Source of the DNA: CAJCBL01 sp035298965
Lineage (GTDB): Bacteria; Verrucomicrobiota; Verrucomicrobiia; Opitutales; Opitutaceae
Direction: 5' to 3'
NCBI GenBank assembly: GCA_035298965.1
Contig: DATGXO010000238.1
Span: 1-56,450, forward strand
DNA: 56,450 nucleotides
In this document: piece after piece, positions 31,914 through 40,719 of the stretch
Layout of the letters: each line of letters begins with the position of its first letter
Numbering within the stretch: the first letter of the stretch is position 1
Notes under the pieces: generated by a model
Databases searched by the model: none
Seen by the model: the letters and a program-made list of their open reading frames with translations, nothing else
Told to the model about the DNA's origin: nothing
Made by a program: the position numbers and the translations under genes

Positions 31914-34900
31914 TCAGAACCTGAACGTGTTGGTGAGCGTCCAAGTCTGGCCGGGTTTGATCGCATACTGCGCCGTCGTGCCATCGTATTGCGTCGCGAT
32001 CGGGTAGACTTCGTTACCCTGGAAAAGATTGCGGATGTTCAGCTGCACCCGCCAATCGATCTTGTCCGTGAGCTTGCGTTCGTAGCCGACCCAGAAGTCG
32101 TACGCATCCTGACTCGGGCCCCAGTACGGATTGTCGATGTCGTAGGTCACCTCGGAGGCGCTGACGCGGATCATCGGGTAGCCGATCGCCACCTTGTCCT
32201 GCCAGCGGTATCCGCCACCGACATTCACGCCCTTCAGACGGCCTTCCGTGAAGTTGTAGTTCGTGATGAGGTTGAAGCGCCACTTGCGGAATTCCGCGGA
32301 GTAGGAGCCTTCCTGCAACGTCGCCTTCGTGTACTGGGAGAAGAAATTTCCGTTCCAGCTCACCAGCGCGGTGCTGCCGGTGCTGTTGCCACCCCAGGTG
32401 CGGATCTGGCCCATCGGCCCGTTCATGTAGGTGTTGGTGAGCGCTATGAACTCACGCAGCAGCGCGCCACCGATGTGGTTGCGCATGGCTTCGGTCTTCG
32501 AGGCGTTCACCGTGATGCGCCAGTTCTTGGTGGGATTCGCGGTGAACTCATACTCCCAACCCTTCGAGACCTGATCCTCCGCCACCGTGAAGTTGGCCGG
32601 CGGAGTCGCCATGGTCGTGAGCTGGGCGACGTTGAAGTCGTTGAAGCCCCAGGCCTTGATGATGCCTTGGACGATCGGCTCCTTCGAGTAGGCGCGCCAA
32701 CCGGCGACGGCCGCCGCGGCGAGTGCATCGGCCTGATCCTGCGTTTCGCCCGTGCGCGGCGCGTACCGCCACACCCAGGAGCCCGTCACGGAACCGGTGC
32801 CCGCGACCGAGTTCGGATTGCCAAGCTCGGTCAGGTGGTACTCGTAGGCGTCGGCGCGATTCTCCATGCGGATAAAGAAGTTGTCGCCACCGAACAGGTA
32901 CCAAGTCGCGAAGTTCACCGAGCTGCTCGCATCGAAGACCTTGGTCTCGTACTTGTTCACGCGGAAGGTGAAGCGGTCGTCCGGGGTGGAGATCATGATG
33001 CCGCGCTCGTTCGTGGTGCCGGACGGCAGCGGCAACGGGTTGCCGTGGATGTCGGTCCGGAAACCGGCGACCTGGAAGTTCTCCGATTCGTTGTAGTACA
33101 GGCTGACCTTGATCGGGAATCGCTCGCCGTACTTGCCGGCGAACTTGTTCAGCTTGGCTACGATGCTCCAGCTCGGGGAGTTCTTCTCGGCCGTGGTCTG
33201 GGGGGCGCGGACCGCCGTCGCGTACTGCAATTCGCCGTCGGCGTTGAGCTTCGAGAAATCCACGCGGTTGTGCGCGCCATCCAGGTACCCGGCCGAGCCC
33301 CACATCTTCACGTGATCGGCGCGGATGCCGTACATGCCGACGATGGCGCCATCCCAGAAGTAGGACTGCAGCACGGCGGCACGGGAATCGACTTTGCGGC
33401 GGCTGAGCGTCGCCGACGTCGTGAGCAGGTCCTGGTCGCCGTTCTCGGCACTCAGCGTCTTCACCGGGACCGAGGTCCAGCCCACGTAGTTGGCCGGATT
33501 TTCGGACTGGGTGCTGGCGCGGCCGTTGAGCGGATTCGTCCAAACCGCACCGGGACTCACGCCCGTCGCATTCCAAGTGGAGTCGAAGTAGCGGTACTGC
33601 ACCTCGCTCGGAATCTCGACCGCACTGCCGGCCCGCGGGATGTAGAGGCCGTTGTAGGTCGAGGCGCCGGATAGGGCGGTGTTGGACAGGTAGATCTGCG
33701 AGGTGAGGCGGCGGAAGTTGCTGTCGATGTAGTTGGCGTTGCTGCCGGCCGGGGCCGTGACCGCACCGAACGAATCGTCCGTCCCATAGCGGATGAAGTT
33801 CCGGTTGTCCGTCCGCACCAGGTCCTGGCTGTAGAGGGCGCTCAGCGTGTGGCGGCCGAGCAGTTTCATCAGCCAGCCGTTCCGACCGCCCTTGCTGAAA
33901 TCGTGCGTGAAGTAGGCGCTCAGACGCGAAGCCTCGCGCGTGGAGTCACCCGAGTTGTTGCCATAGCCGTAGGTGGTGAGGATGTACGGTTTGCCGACGT
34001 TCGGGTTCGGCGTGCCGTCGATGTTGTGGGAGTTGATGTCGACGTACAGCGAGCCGGAACCATCGAAGGCATACTGCCCGCGACGGAAGCGTTGCTGGTC
34101 GTAGGCGGCTTCGAAGCCGAACTTCTCCTTGAAGAAGGTCTGGGTAAGCGTGGCGTTGAAGTTGTGGAAGTTCTGCCACTCCCGCTTGTTCTCGCCGTCG
34201 ATCAGGTTGTTGTAGAAGTCGAAGACGGAGGCGTTGGACAGGGTGGTGTTGATCCAGCCGCCGAAGTCCGAAAACGGCGTCGCGCCGTTGGGATCCATCA
34301 AGCGGGTGTCGGCCCAATAGCCGGTGCCGGCGACCGTCACCCGGCGGTAGTACGGCAAACCGTTGATGCTGCCGTCGGTCGCGCCGGTCGAGCTGCGGCC
34401 GCGGATGTTGCTGAACTCCGGCAGCGTCGCGGTGTAGGCGCTGGTCTCGCCGGCGTTCACCGGCATCCAAATACCACCGTAATACTGCGCCTGGCCGAGC
34501 CAGGGTTGGAACGTCGGATTCGGCGTCGAGGTGTTCACGCCCGAGGCGTTCTTGAGGAACTTGTCCCATTGGCCGGTGTTCGGTTCGTAGCCGGTGGTGC
34601 CATCGGCGTCGGTCATCAGCACCGAGTCCAGTTTCGCCGGGTTGTAGACGGCCTGCCCCATCTTGTCCCACCAGTTGGTGATGCGGTCGCCCGGGGTGAC
34701 CGTACGGGGGTTGTTGCTGCGCACCGAGCCGGTCTCGTAATTGATTTTCCCCGTCGTCCTGTGGCCGTTCCGGCTGAGGAACTTCGGGTCGTAGCGCAGG
34801 GTGGCGAACAGGCGGCGGTCGAGACTGTAGGCCGGCTTCTGTTTGAACTTCTCGTCGTTGCGCAGGAGGTTGAGGCGCACCGAGAGTTCCTCCTCGAGGA

Positions 34901-35573
34901 TGTTCTGGTTGAAGTCGAGCGCCTGGCGGTTCGCGCCGGACGAGCCGTAACGAAACTCGAACTCGCCGAACGTGCGGTGCTGCGCGGTCTTGGTCGTCGC
35001 ATTGATCAGACCGGCGGGACTGCCGAGGCCGAAGAGGATCGAGTTCGGGCCGCGCTGCATGTCGACGCGGTCCACGTTGTACCCGTCCCACGGAATATCG
35101 CTCAGGAAGAAATTCCGGGTGTTGTCGGCCGAGGTCAGACCGCGGACGCGCGTGTTCTGATTCGGGCTCGTGAACTTGCTGCCCTCGTCCTGCGTCTGGC
35201 TGATCGACGCGCCGGTGAAGTTGCCCTGCGTACCGCCGACTTCGGTGTTGGTGGTGTAGGCGAGCAGCGTCTTGTTATCGGTCGCGCCGGTGTCCTTCAG
35301 GAACTCGGCTGTGACGACGGAGATCGCAGAGCCGACGTCTTCGAGCCGGGTGTTGATGCGGGAGCCGGCGAGCGTCTGCGTGGCGACATAGCCGGAGGAG
35401 GACTCAGCGGTGACTTCGAACGGATTGAGGACGACAACATCCTCGTCGGAAGCCGGCGCAGCGGCCGCCGCGGCCGGGGCGGCGGTCTGCGCGTAAAGCC
35501 CGGTGGTGACAGCGGCTCCGGCCAGGGACAGCAGGGAGCGCACGCCACGCGGGAGGGGGCGTATAGGGTGCAT
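31914..35573 (-). CDS. TonB-dependent outer-membrane receptor
   Basis: A 1,219-residue outer-membrane transporter. A signal peptide (about 1-28) ends in 'GLYAQ', an Ala-rich linker follows, and then 'VVVLNPFEVTAESSSGYVA', a TonB-box-like segment typical of Opitutaceae receptors. The plug domain includes 'SRINTRLEDVGSAISVV', 'NTRVRGLTSADNTRNFFL' and 'RGPNSILFGLGSPAGLIN'. The rest is Tyr/Asn/Trp-rich beta-barrel ending in a C-terminal Phe ('TNTFRF'), the outer-membrane assembly signal. The family imports siderophores, cobalamin or glycans; no SusD partner is present. The divergent LacI regulator suggests a carbohydrate ligand. The start at 35573 is chosen for the signal peptide. Confidence 0.9.
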   Translation of the reverse strand: MHPIRPLPRGVRSLLSLAGAAVTTGLYAQTAAPAAAAAAPASDEDVVVLNPFEVTAESSSGYVATQTLAGSRINTRLEDVGSAISVVTAEFLKDTGATDNKTLLAYTTNTEVGGTQGNFTGASISQTQDEGSKFTSPNQNTRVRGLTSADNTRNFFLSDIPWDGYNVDRVDMQRGPNSILFGLGSPAGLINATTKTAQHRTFGEFEFRYGSSGANRQALDFNQNILEEELSVRLNLLRNDEKFKQKPAYSLDRRLFATLRYDPKFLSRNGHRTTGKINYETGSVRSNNPRTVTPGDRITNWWDKMGQAVYNPAKLDSVLMTDADGTTGYEPNTGQWDKFLKNASGVNTSTPNPTFQPWLGQAQYYGGIWMPVNAGETSAYTATLPEFSNIRGRSSTGATDGSINGLPYYRRVTVAGTGYWADTRLMDPNGATPFSDFGGWINTTLSNASVFDFYNNLIDGENKREWQNFHNFNATLTQTFFKEKFGFEAAYDQQRFRRGQYAFDGSGSLYVDINSHNIDGTPNPNVGKPYILTTYGYGNNSGDSTREASRLSAYFTHDFSKGGRNGWLMKLLGRHTLSALYSQDLVRTDNRNFIRYGTDDSFGAVTAPAGSNANYIDSNFRRLTSQIYLSNTALSGASTYNGLYIPRAGSAVEIPSEVQYRYFDSTWNATGVSPGAVWTNPLNGRASTQSENPANYVGWTSVPVKTLSAENGDQDLLTTSATLSRRKVDSRAAVLQSYFWDGAIVGMYGIRADHVKMWGSAGYLDGAHNRVDFSKLNADGELQYATAVRAPQTTAEKNSPSWSIVAKLNKFAGKYGERFPIKVSLYYNESENFQVAGFRTDIHGNPLPLPSGTTNERGIMISTPDDRFTFRVNKYETKVFDASSSVNFATWYLFGGDNFFIRMENRADAYEYHLTELGNPNSVAGTGSVTGSWVWRYAPRTGETQDQADALAAAAVAGWRAYSKEPIVQGIIKAWGFNDFNVAQLTTMATPPANFTVAEDQVSKGWEYEFTANPTKNWRITVNASKTEAMRNHIGGALLREFIALTNTYMNGPMGQIRTWGGNSTGSTALVSWNGNFFSQYTKATLQEGSYSAEFRKWRFNLITNYNFTEGRLKGVNVGGGYRWQDKVAIGYPMIRVSASEVTYDIDNPYWGPSQDAYDFWVGYERKLTDKIDWRVQLNIRNLFQGNEVYPIATQYDGTTAQYAIKPGQTWTLTNTFRF

Positions 35574-35952
35574 GGTTAGCGATAGCTTGTGGTTGCGTTG
35601 TTGGGGAACCGGCGGGCTTGGGGACCGCCGGTTTTGTCGCGTCGGCCACCCGCGGAAACCAGGTGTTCGAGCGACAAAAGGGATAGAAAAAAGAACGACC
35701 TGCCGCAGATTCAGCCGTGTGACTCGCGGGCTCGGCTCTTGGGGAAGCCTTCGCACCGAAGCCGGCAATGATGCCGACGTTGAAATGTCCGGACAGGGTT
35801 TGCTGAAACGCGTGAAACTTGGGGATTTCGACGGAATCACTGGCTCCCACCCCGCCGGAGACAACCGATGCAGGATTCTAACTATCGAGCTCCCATGTTT
35901 GCTCGAATCCGGCGACTTGCGGGGCGCCGCACGAAATCGCAGCGTCGAACCC
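35574..35952. promoter_or_regulatory. Divergent control region of TonB receptor and lacI genes, with leader hairpin
   Basis: This 379-base gene-free region must carry both promoters. A 9-bp inverted repeat (aaccggcgg 35607-35615, ccgccggtt 35625-35633) lies in the presumed 5' leader of the receptor mRNA. Read on the plus strand it is followed by TTTT, as an intrinsic terminator would be, and 'ttgggga' occurs twice within it (35601 and 35619). An A/T-rich run near 35680-35695 could hold the receptor promoter on the minus strand. A partial palindrome around 35809-35822 (tgaaacgcgtgaaa) has the CG centre of LacI-family operators, but only 4 of 7 positions pair. Confidence 0.45.
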
Positions 35953-36987
35953 ATGAGCCTGCGCCGCATCGCCGCCGCCCTCGATCTCTCCCCCTCCGCG
36001 GTTTCGCTCGCGCTCCGCAACAGCCCGAAAATCCCCGATGCCACGCGTGCTCGCGTGCTTCGCGAAGCCGAGCGCATCGGCTATCGCCCCAACGCCAAAC
36101 TCAAGGAGCTCATGAGCCAGCTCCGCCACAGCGGAAAACGCACGCACGAGGCGTGCTTCGGCGTCATCTCGCTCTACGACACGCCGCGTCCGTGGGAAAG
36201 TTCGCTCCATCTCACGCGGGTTTTCCGCAGCATGGAAAAACGCGCCGATGAGCTCGGTTATCGCCTCGAACCGATGTGGCTCAAGGCGCCCGGGATGACC
36301 ATCGGGCGTTTCGCCGACATCCTCGACACCCGCGGCGTGCAAGGCCTGCTGTGCTTCGGAAGCCCCAGTCTTTCCGACCCTTTTCCGAAGGAGCTCGACC
36401 ACTACGCGATCGTCGCCCAAGGGCTGAGCATCGCCACGCCGCTGCATCGGGTCACCAGCCATTTCTACAACGACCTCTCCCGCGCGCTTTCGTTCGCTCA
36501 TTCCCGCGGATACCGCCGACCGGGACTCGTGCTCGGCTGCTACGAGGAGGAGCGCAGCGCCCACGCCTACAGCAGCGCGTATCTCGGCTGGTGTGAGCAC
36601 ACGCTCGGCAATCCCATCCCGGTCCCGATCCTGCGCACCAACCAGATCGACGAAAAGCCGTTCCTCGCCTGGCTCTCGACCCACCGCCCCGACGTCGTCC
36701 TTTTCGTCCACCTCTACACCGCGTTGGGCGAGCTTCAGCAGGTCCTCGCCCGCAACGGCATCCGCGCACCGCAGGATGTCGGCATCGTGGCGATCAGCCA
36801 GATTCTCGAGGGCACCGCATTCACGGGCATGCAGCAAAACCAGCAGCTGATGGGCTCGTGGGCCGTCGAGCTGCTCGTCGGCCGCATCCATAATCAGGAT
36901 TTCGGCATCCCCGCGCATCCGCGGATCGAGATGGTCGAGAGCAACTGGATCGAGGGCTCCACGCTGCGCCCGCCACAGCCCGCGTAA
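35953..36987 (+). CDS. LacI-family transcriptional regulator
   Basis: A 344-residue regulator. The N-terminal helix-turn-helix is 'MSLRRIAAALDLSPSAVSLALRNSP', followed by the hinge region 'RIGYRPNAKLKELMSQLR'. The rest is a periplasmic-binding-protein-like effector domain ('FGVISLYDTPRPWESS' to 'FGIPAHPRIEMVESNWIEG'). It is divergent from the TonB receptor and probably controls it with a sugar as ligand (inference). It is similar in plan to the second LacI protein at 54210-55235, including the 'VSLALRNSP' recognition segment. Confidence 0.9.
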   Translation: MSLRRIAAALDLSPSAVSLALRNSPKIPDATRARVLREAERIGYRPNAKLKELMSQLRHSGKRTHEACFGVISLYDTPRPWESSLHLTRVFRSMEKRADELGYRLEPMWLKAPGMTIGRFADILDTRGVQGLLCFGSPSLSDPFPKELDHYAIVAQGLSIATPLHRVTSHFYNDLSRALSFAHSRGYRRPGLVLGCYEEERSAHAYSSAYLGWCEHTLGNPIPVPILRTNQIDEKPFLAWLSTHRPDVVLFVHLYTALGELQQVLARNGIRAPQDVGIVAISQILEGTAFTGMQQNQQLMGSWAVELLVGRIHNQDFGIPAHPRIEMVESNWIEGSTLRPPQPA

Positions 36988-37059
36988 CAGAAGTCGCCAG
37001 CGGCTCCGTCCCGGGGACGCCGCGTGCGCGACCGGTCAATCGAAGCTCGGCGAACTCCG

Positions 37060-37698
37060 CTACCGCAACAGCGCCGCCCGCAAAGCCGCGAGCCTCGCCG
37101 GATCCTTCCGTCCGGGCGACGCCTCCACCCCGCTGTTCACGTCGAGCGTCTCGGCGCCGGTCGCCGCGAGCGCCGCCGCCGTGTTTTCCGGCGCAAGTCC
37201 GCCAGCGAGGACCCAGCGACGTTCCGGGTGCGCCTCGCGATAGCGGCGGAATTTCGCCCAATCGCCTGTGTGCCCGGTGCCGCCGAAGCTGTCGGCACGG
37301 TAGGCGTCGAGCAGCCAAGTCCGCGCGAGCGAGAGATTCTGCACCGGCAGCTCCGTTTCGGGCGGCAGCTTCGGCGCGAGCCAGAGGCGCTCCGCACCGA
37401 CAGTCGCCGCCACGTTCCGCGCCGCCGTCCAGTCCGTCACCGGAAAATGGATTTGGAAAAAGTCGAATCCCGCCGCGACCGCCGCCGCGAGCTCCGGTTC
37501 CGTCGGCTGGACCATCACCGCGACGCTCGGCAGCGCCGGGAGTCGCACACGCAGCGCCGCGAACTGCTCGAGCGGCAGATACCGCGGCGACTTCGGGTAC
37601 AGGATGAAGCCGAGGAAATCCGCGCCGATGCCGGCGGCCGCCGCGGCGTCTTCCGCCGTGGTCAGGCCGCAAACCTTGACGCGTACACCGCCGATCAT
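37060..37698 (-). CDS. trpF: Phosphoribosylanthranilate isomerase
   Basis: A 212-residue TIM-barrel enzyme of tryptophan synthesis, converting phosphoribosylanthranilate to CdRP. The catalytic Cys is in 'VRVKVCGLTTAEDA' near residue 10 and the phosphate-binding end is 'LDVNSGVEASPGRKDPARL', where the Asp is the general acid. Full length for the family. No other trp gene is present. Its ATG overlaps the TGA of the upstream DegT-type aminotransferase by four bases, an unexpected coupling. Convergent with the LacI gene. Confidence 0.93.
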   Translation of the reverse strand: MIGGVRVKVCGLTTAEDAAAAAGIGADFLGFILYPKSPRYLPLEQFAALRVRLPALPSVAVMVQPTEPELAAAVAAGFDFFQIHFPVTDWTAARNVAATVGAERLWLAPKLPPETELPVQNLSLARTWLLDAYRADSFGGTGHTGDWAKFRRYREAHPERRWVLAGGLAPENTAAALAATGAETLDVNSGVEASPGRKDPARLAALRAALLR

Positions 37699-38795
37699 CC
37701 CTTGAAGCTGTTGATCGAGGCGACGACGTGGTCGACCTGCGCGTCAGTCAGCTCGGGGAAGATCGGCAGGCTCACGCAGTTCGCGCACACGCTCTCGGCG
37801 CGCGGGAGCGAGCCCGGTTTGTAGCCGAGCGCCGCGTAGCACGGCTGCAGGTGCAGCGGCATCGGGTAGATCAGGTCCGTGCCGATCTCCGCCTTCGTGA
37901 GGTGCTCGCGCAGCGCGTCGCGGCGCGGATGCGTGACGGTGAACTGATGGAACACCGACTCGCCCCAGGCCTGCGGCTGCGGCACCGCAAGTCCGTCGAG
38001 CTTCAGCCCGGCGCGATAACGCGCCGCAACCGCGCGACGACGCGCCGTCCAGCCAGCGAGATGCTTCAGCTTCACGCTGAGCGCGCCGGCCTGGAGTCCT
38101 TCCATGCGGAAATTGCCGCCGACGAAATCGTGGTAATACCGCCGCTCGCTGCCGTGCACGCGGAGCACGCGCACGCGTTTCAACACCTCCGCGTGTTTCG
38201 AGATCACCGCGCCGCCTTCGCCGCAGCCCCCGAGATTCTTCGTCGGATAGAAACTGAACGTACCCGCGTCGCCCATCAGTCCGACCGGCCTGCCGCGGTA
38301 CTGCGCGAGATGCGCCTGCGCGCAGTCCTCGATCACCTTCAGGCCGCGCTCCGCGGCAAGCGCGAGGATCTCGTCCATCGGCGCCGGCTGGCCGAAGAGG
38401 TGCACGACCACGATCGCCTTGGTCTGCGGTGTGAGCGCCGCGCGGATCGTCTCCGCCGTCACGCAGTAGTGCGCCGGATCGATGTCCGCAAAAACCGGAC
38501 GCGCACCGATGTACGTCGCCGTCCACGCGGAGGCGATGAACGTGAACGCCGGCACCACGATGTCGTCGCCGGGCCCGAGCCCGAGAGCGAGCGCGGCGAG
38601 CTGGAGCGCGCTCGTGCCGTTGTCGACGCCCGCCGAATCGGCCGCGCCGCACGCGGCGGCGAACGCCTTTTCGAAGTCCTCCACGTCGCGTCCGAGGCAG
38701 AAGCGGTTGCCGTCGAGCGTGGCGGCCCACGCGGCGAGGATCTCGGCGCGCAAGGGCTGATGCTGGAGCGTGAGGTCGAGGAACGGGACTTTCAT
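37695..38795 (-). CDS. DegT/DnrJ/EryC1/StrS-family sugar aminotransferase
   Basis: A 366-residue PLP aminotransferase that typically aminates keto sugars of nucleotide-sugar precursors for cell-surface glycans. 'VPAFTFIASAWTATYIGA' near 82, 'VIEDCAQAHLAQYRGRPVG' (cofactor Asp) and the PLP lysine in 'FSFYPTKNLGGCGEGG' near 186 are diagnostic, as is 'VGGNFRMEGLQAGALSVKL'. GGAG lies 5 bases before the ATG. It overlaps trpF downstream and follows a polytopic membrane protein gene by 120 bases. No other nucleotide-sugar gene is in the window, so the exact substrate is unknown. Confidence 0.9.
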   Translation of the reverse strand: MKVPFLDLTLQHQPLRAEILAAWAATLDGNRFCLGRDVEDFEKAFAAACGAADSAGVDNGTSALQLAALALGLGPGDDIVVPAFTFIASAWTATYIGARPVFADIDPAHYCVTAETIRAALTPQTKAIVVVHLFGQPAPMDEILALAAERGLKVIEDCAQAHLAQYRGRPVGLMGDAGTFSFYPTKNLGGCGEGGAVISKHAEVLKRVRVLRVHGSERRYYHDFVGGNFRMEGLQAGALSVKLKHLAGWTARRRAVAARYRAGLKLDGLAVPQPQAWGESVFHQFTVTHPRRDALREHLTKAEIGTDLIYPMPLHLQPCYAALGYKPGSLPRAESVCANCVSLPIFPELTDAQVDHVVASINSFKG

Positions 38796-38915
38796 CGAAC
38801 TCCGACTAATTCAGACCGTCGCGCCGGAATCCACGCCAAACTCCGCGCCCTCGCCTCCCCCGCGGAACACGGTAACTCGCGGTCCGTCCTGCACACGTCC
38901 ACCACGCCCGCGCCG

Positions 38916-40544
38916 TCATTCGCCCTCGAGCGCGCGTACCACGATTCGCGGTTCGAGAAAACAGGCCGACATCGAGCGACCGCCATCGGTCGCCGCCTCC
39001 GCCACTCCCGGTGCGACCGCTTTGATTGTCAGCGTCGTCTCCCCCGGCGTGACGCGGAATGGCCGCAGTCTGATCGCCGTCCAACGCGGGTTGAGGTGCC
39101 CGCGCCACAGCTCGGTTTCGGCATGGAAGATCGCCACTTCGCGTTCGTCGAGCGAGCGCGCGCGCGCCGTGATCGTGACCTCGGCCGGGCCGCCCCAACA
39201 CTGCACACGCCACGCGGCGTCCCGCTCGACCCAGATCCACCAGCTCCGCCCGAGTTGTTCCGGCCCGTAGGTACCCTCGCCGCGGCGCACGAGGATCGCT
39301 CGGCCTTCCGCCCGCTCCGCCGCGACTTCGGGCGTGCCGGGATCCATTTCCACCACGGCCGCCGGAATCGAGAGGTTGATCAACAGGAGCCACAGCCACG
39401 CCCACCGCCGCCGTAACGCGAGCGCGTTCGCCGCGATCAACAGCGGCAGCAGCACCCGATTGGCCGCGCCGGGGAAACCTTCCCACACCGCGCCGCCGAG
39501 AACCAACGCGAGCACGACGAAACCGGCGCCGAGCCGCCACCAGCGGTTCTCGAGTTCAAACTGACTGAGCACCAGCGCCACCTGGGCCGTCACGGCCACC
39601 GTCCCGAGCAGGCTCGCCCACTCCAACCGCGGATCGCCGTGGCCGAGAGCGGCGAGCGACTCGCGCCAACGCTCCACCAGCCCCACTCCGGGCCACGCGA
39701 AATTCCCCGGCAAGCCACCGTCCGACGGCCCCACCTGCCAGCGGATGTACGCGAGCCACGCCACCAGCGGCACGAGCGCGAGCACGAGCCAGCCGGCCGC
39801 GCGCAGAAGTGCCCGCGAGTTCGCAAAACGCCGTGGCACCAAACCCCAAGTACCGGCGAACAAAGTCTCGCGCGCGAGCAGCGTCGCCGCCAACCAGCCG
39901 GAGACGCCCCCCGTCCGGCCGCGCTCGGCCGCGCGAAACGCCAGCACGAGCAGCACCACTCCCGGCAGATCCGTGAGCGAGTAGCGCACGCTCGCCACCG
40001 CGCCCGCGGAGAGCAGCACACCGGCCCACGCCGCCACGCCGCGCCAGCTCCGCTCGGCGTCGAGCATCGGCCAGAGCAACACCGCGAGCGCGAACCAGCA
40101 CACGACGTTCAACCACGAGTAGAGATGGAGCACGTTCTCCGGCCGGCCGCCGCCGAGCGCCCACGCCAACGCCGGCACGAGGATGCGGCGCGCGCGGTAG
40201 GCGAGATTGTCGATCGCGGTGCGCAGACCCGGGCTCCGCAGCGTGGGATCGCAGGCGATCTGCGCGTAGTACTGGCCGTCGTAGCCGCCGTCGCTGAACA
40301 GGATCGGCTGCTCGCGCACCACGGCCAACGCGGAGTGCTCGTTCGCCCGGTCGATCTGCAACAGCCCGGTGAACCGGTAGACCGGGTGCCACAGCGGCAG
40401 CAGCAACGAGAGAAAATAGGCCACGCACACCGCGCCCGCGAAGCGCCGGCTCCAGGTCCGGAACTTCGGCGCCGCCAACCCGCGGCCGCACCACTGCACC
40501 GCCACGAACAGCGCACGCCCGCATTGCAACAGTCTCGTTTCCAT
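38916..40544 (-). CDS. Polytopic membrane protein, GT-C-like glycosyltransferase candidate
   Basis: A 542-residue protein with roughly ten hydrophobic helices over residues 30-400 ('AVCVAYFLSLLLPLW', 'VVCWFALAVLLWPML', 'WLVLALVPLVAWLAY'), then a 120-residue soluble C-terminal domain rich in beta strands ('GPAEVTITARARSLDEREVA'). The loop after the first helix holds 'FSDGGYDGQYYAQIACDP', an acidic motif in the position where GT-C mannosyl/oligosaccharyl transferases keep catalytic Asp. The call is therefore a lipid-sugar-using transferase, by fold and motif only. The start at 40544 is preferred because the upstream extension to 40751 is Arg-rich and crosses into the GH43 gene. Confidence 0.65.
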   Translation of the reverse strand: METRLLQCGRALFVAVQWCGRGLAAPKFRTWSRRFAGAVCVAYFLSLLLPLWHPVYRFTGLLQIDRANEHSALAVVREQPILFSDGGYDGQYYAQIACDPTLRSPGLRTAIDNLAYRARRILVPALAWALGGGRPENVLHLYSWLNVVCWFALAVLLWPMLDAERSWRGVAAWAGVLLSAGAVASVRYSLTDLPGVVLLVLAFRAAERGRTGGVSGWLAATLLARETLFAGTWGLVPRRFANSRALLRAAGWLVLALVPLVAWLAYIRWQVGPSDGGLPGNFAWPGVGLVERWRESLAALGHGDPRLEWASLLGTVAVTAQVALVLSQFELENRWWRLGAGFVVLALVLGGAVWEGFPGAANRVLLPLLIAANALALRRRWAWLWLLLINLSIPAAVVEMDPGTPEVAAERAEGRAILVRRGEGTYGPEQLGRSWWIWVERDAAWRVQCWGGPAEVTITARARSLDEREVAIFHAETELWRGHLNPRWTAIRLRPFRVTPGETTLTIKAVAPGVAEAATDGGRSMSACFLEPRIVVRALEGE

Positions 40545-40719
40545 CAGGCGACTGCTTCGGTTTCGCGGCCGGTTTGCCGGCGGCCCAGGTGCACGCTTCG
40601 GGTACGCATCGGATCCACTCAGCCACGGCGCTCCGCCGAATTCCAAACAAATCCGCAGGCGCAGTCGCCGGCGCCCGGCGACGTCCGCGCCGGGCTCGCC
40701 GGCGACGGAAGCCGAGGCG
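40545..40719. repeat. Inverted repeat downstream of the xylan operon
   Basis: In this 175-base gap a 10-bp inverted repeat (gtcgccggcg 40664-40673, cgccggcgac 40697-40706) and a nested 8-bp one (40664-40671, 40675-40682) give alternative hairpins just after the GH43 stop. No T run follows, so it is a possible 3'-end stabiliser or weak terminator of the operon. Confidence 0.45.

Noticed and set aside
31875..35579. Long plus-strand frames opposite the TonB receptor
   Set aside because: Shadow of a 1,219-residue receptor with clear plug and barrel motifs.
31914..36987. SusC/SusD-type polysaccharide utilisation locus
   Set aside because: The receptor has no SusD partner and no SusC-specific N-terminal carboxypeptidase-like domain; it is a general TonB-dependent receptor with a LacI regulator.
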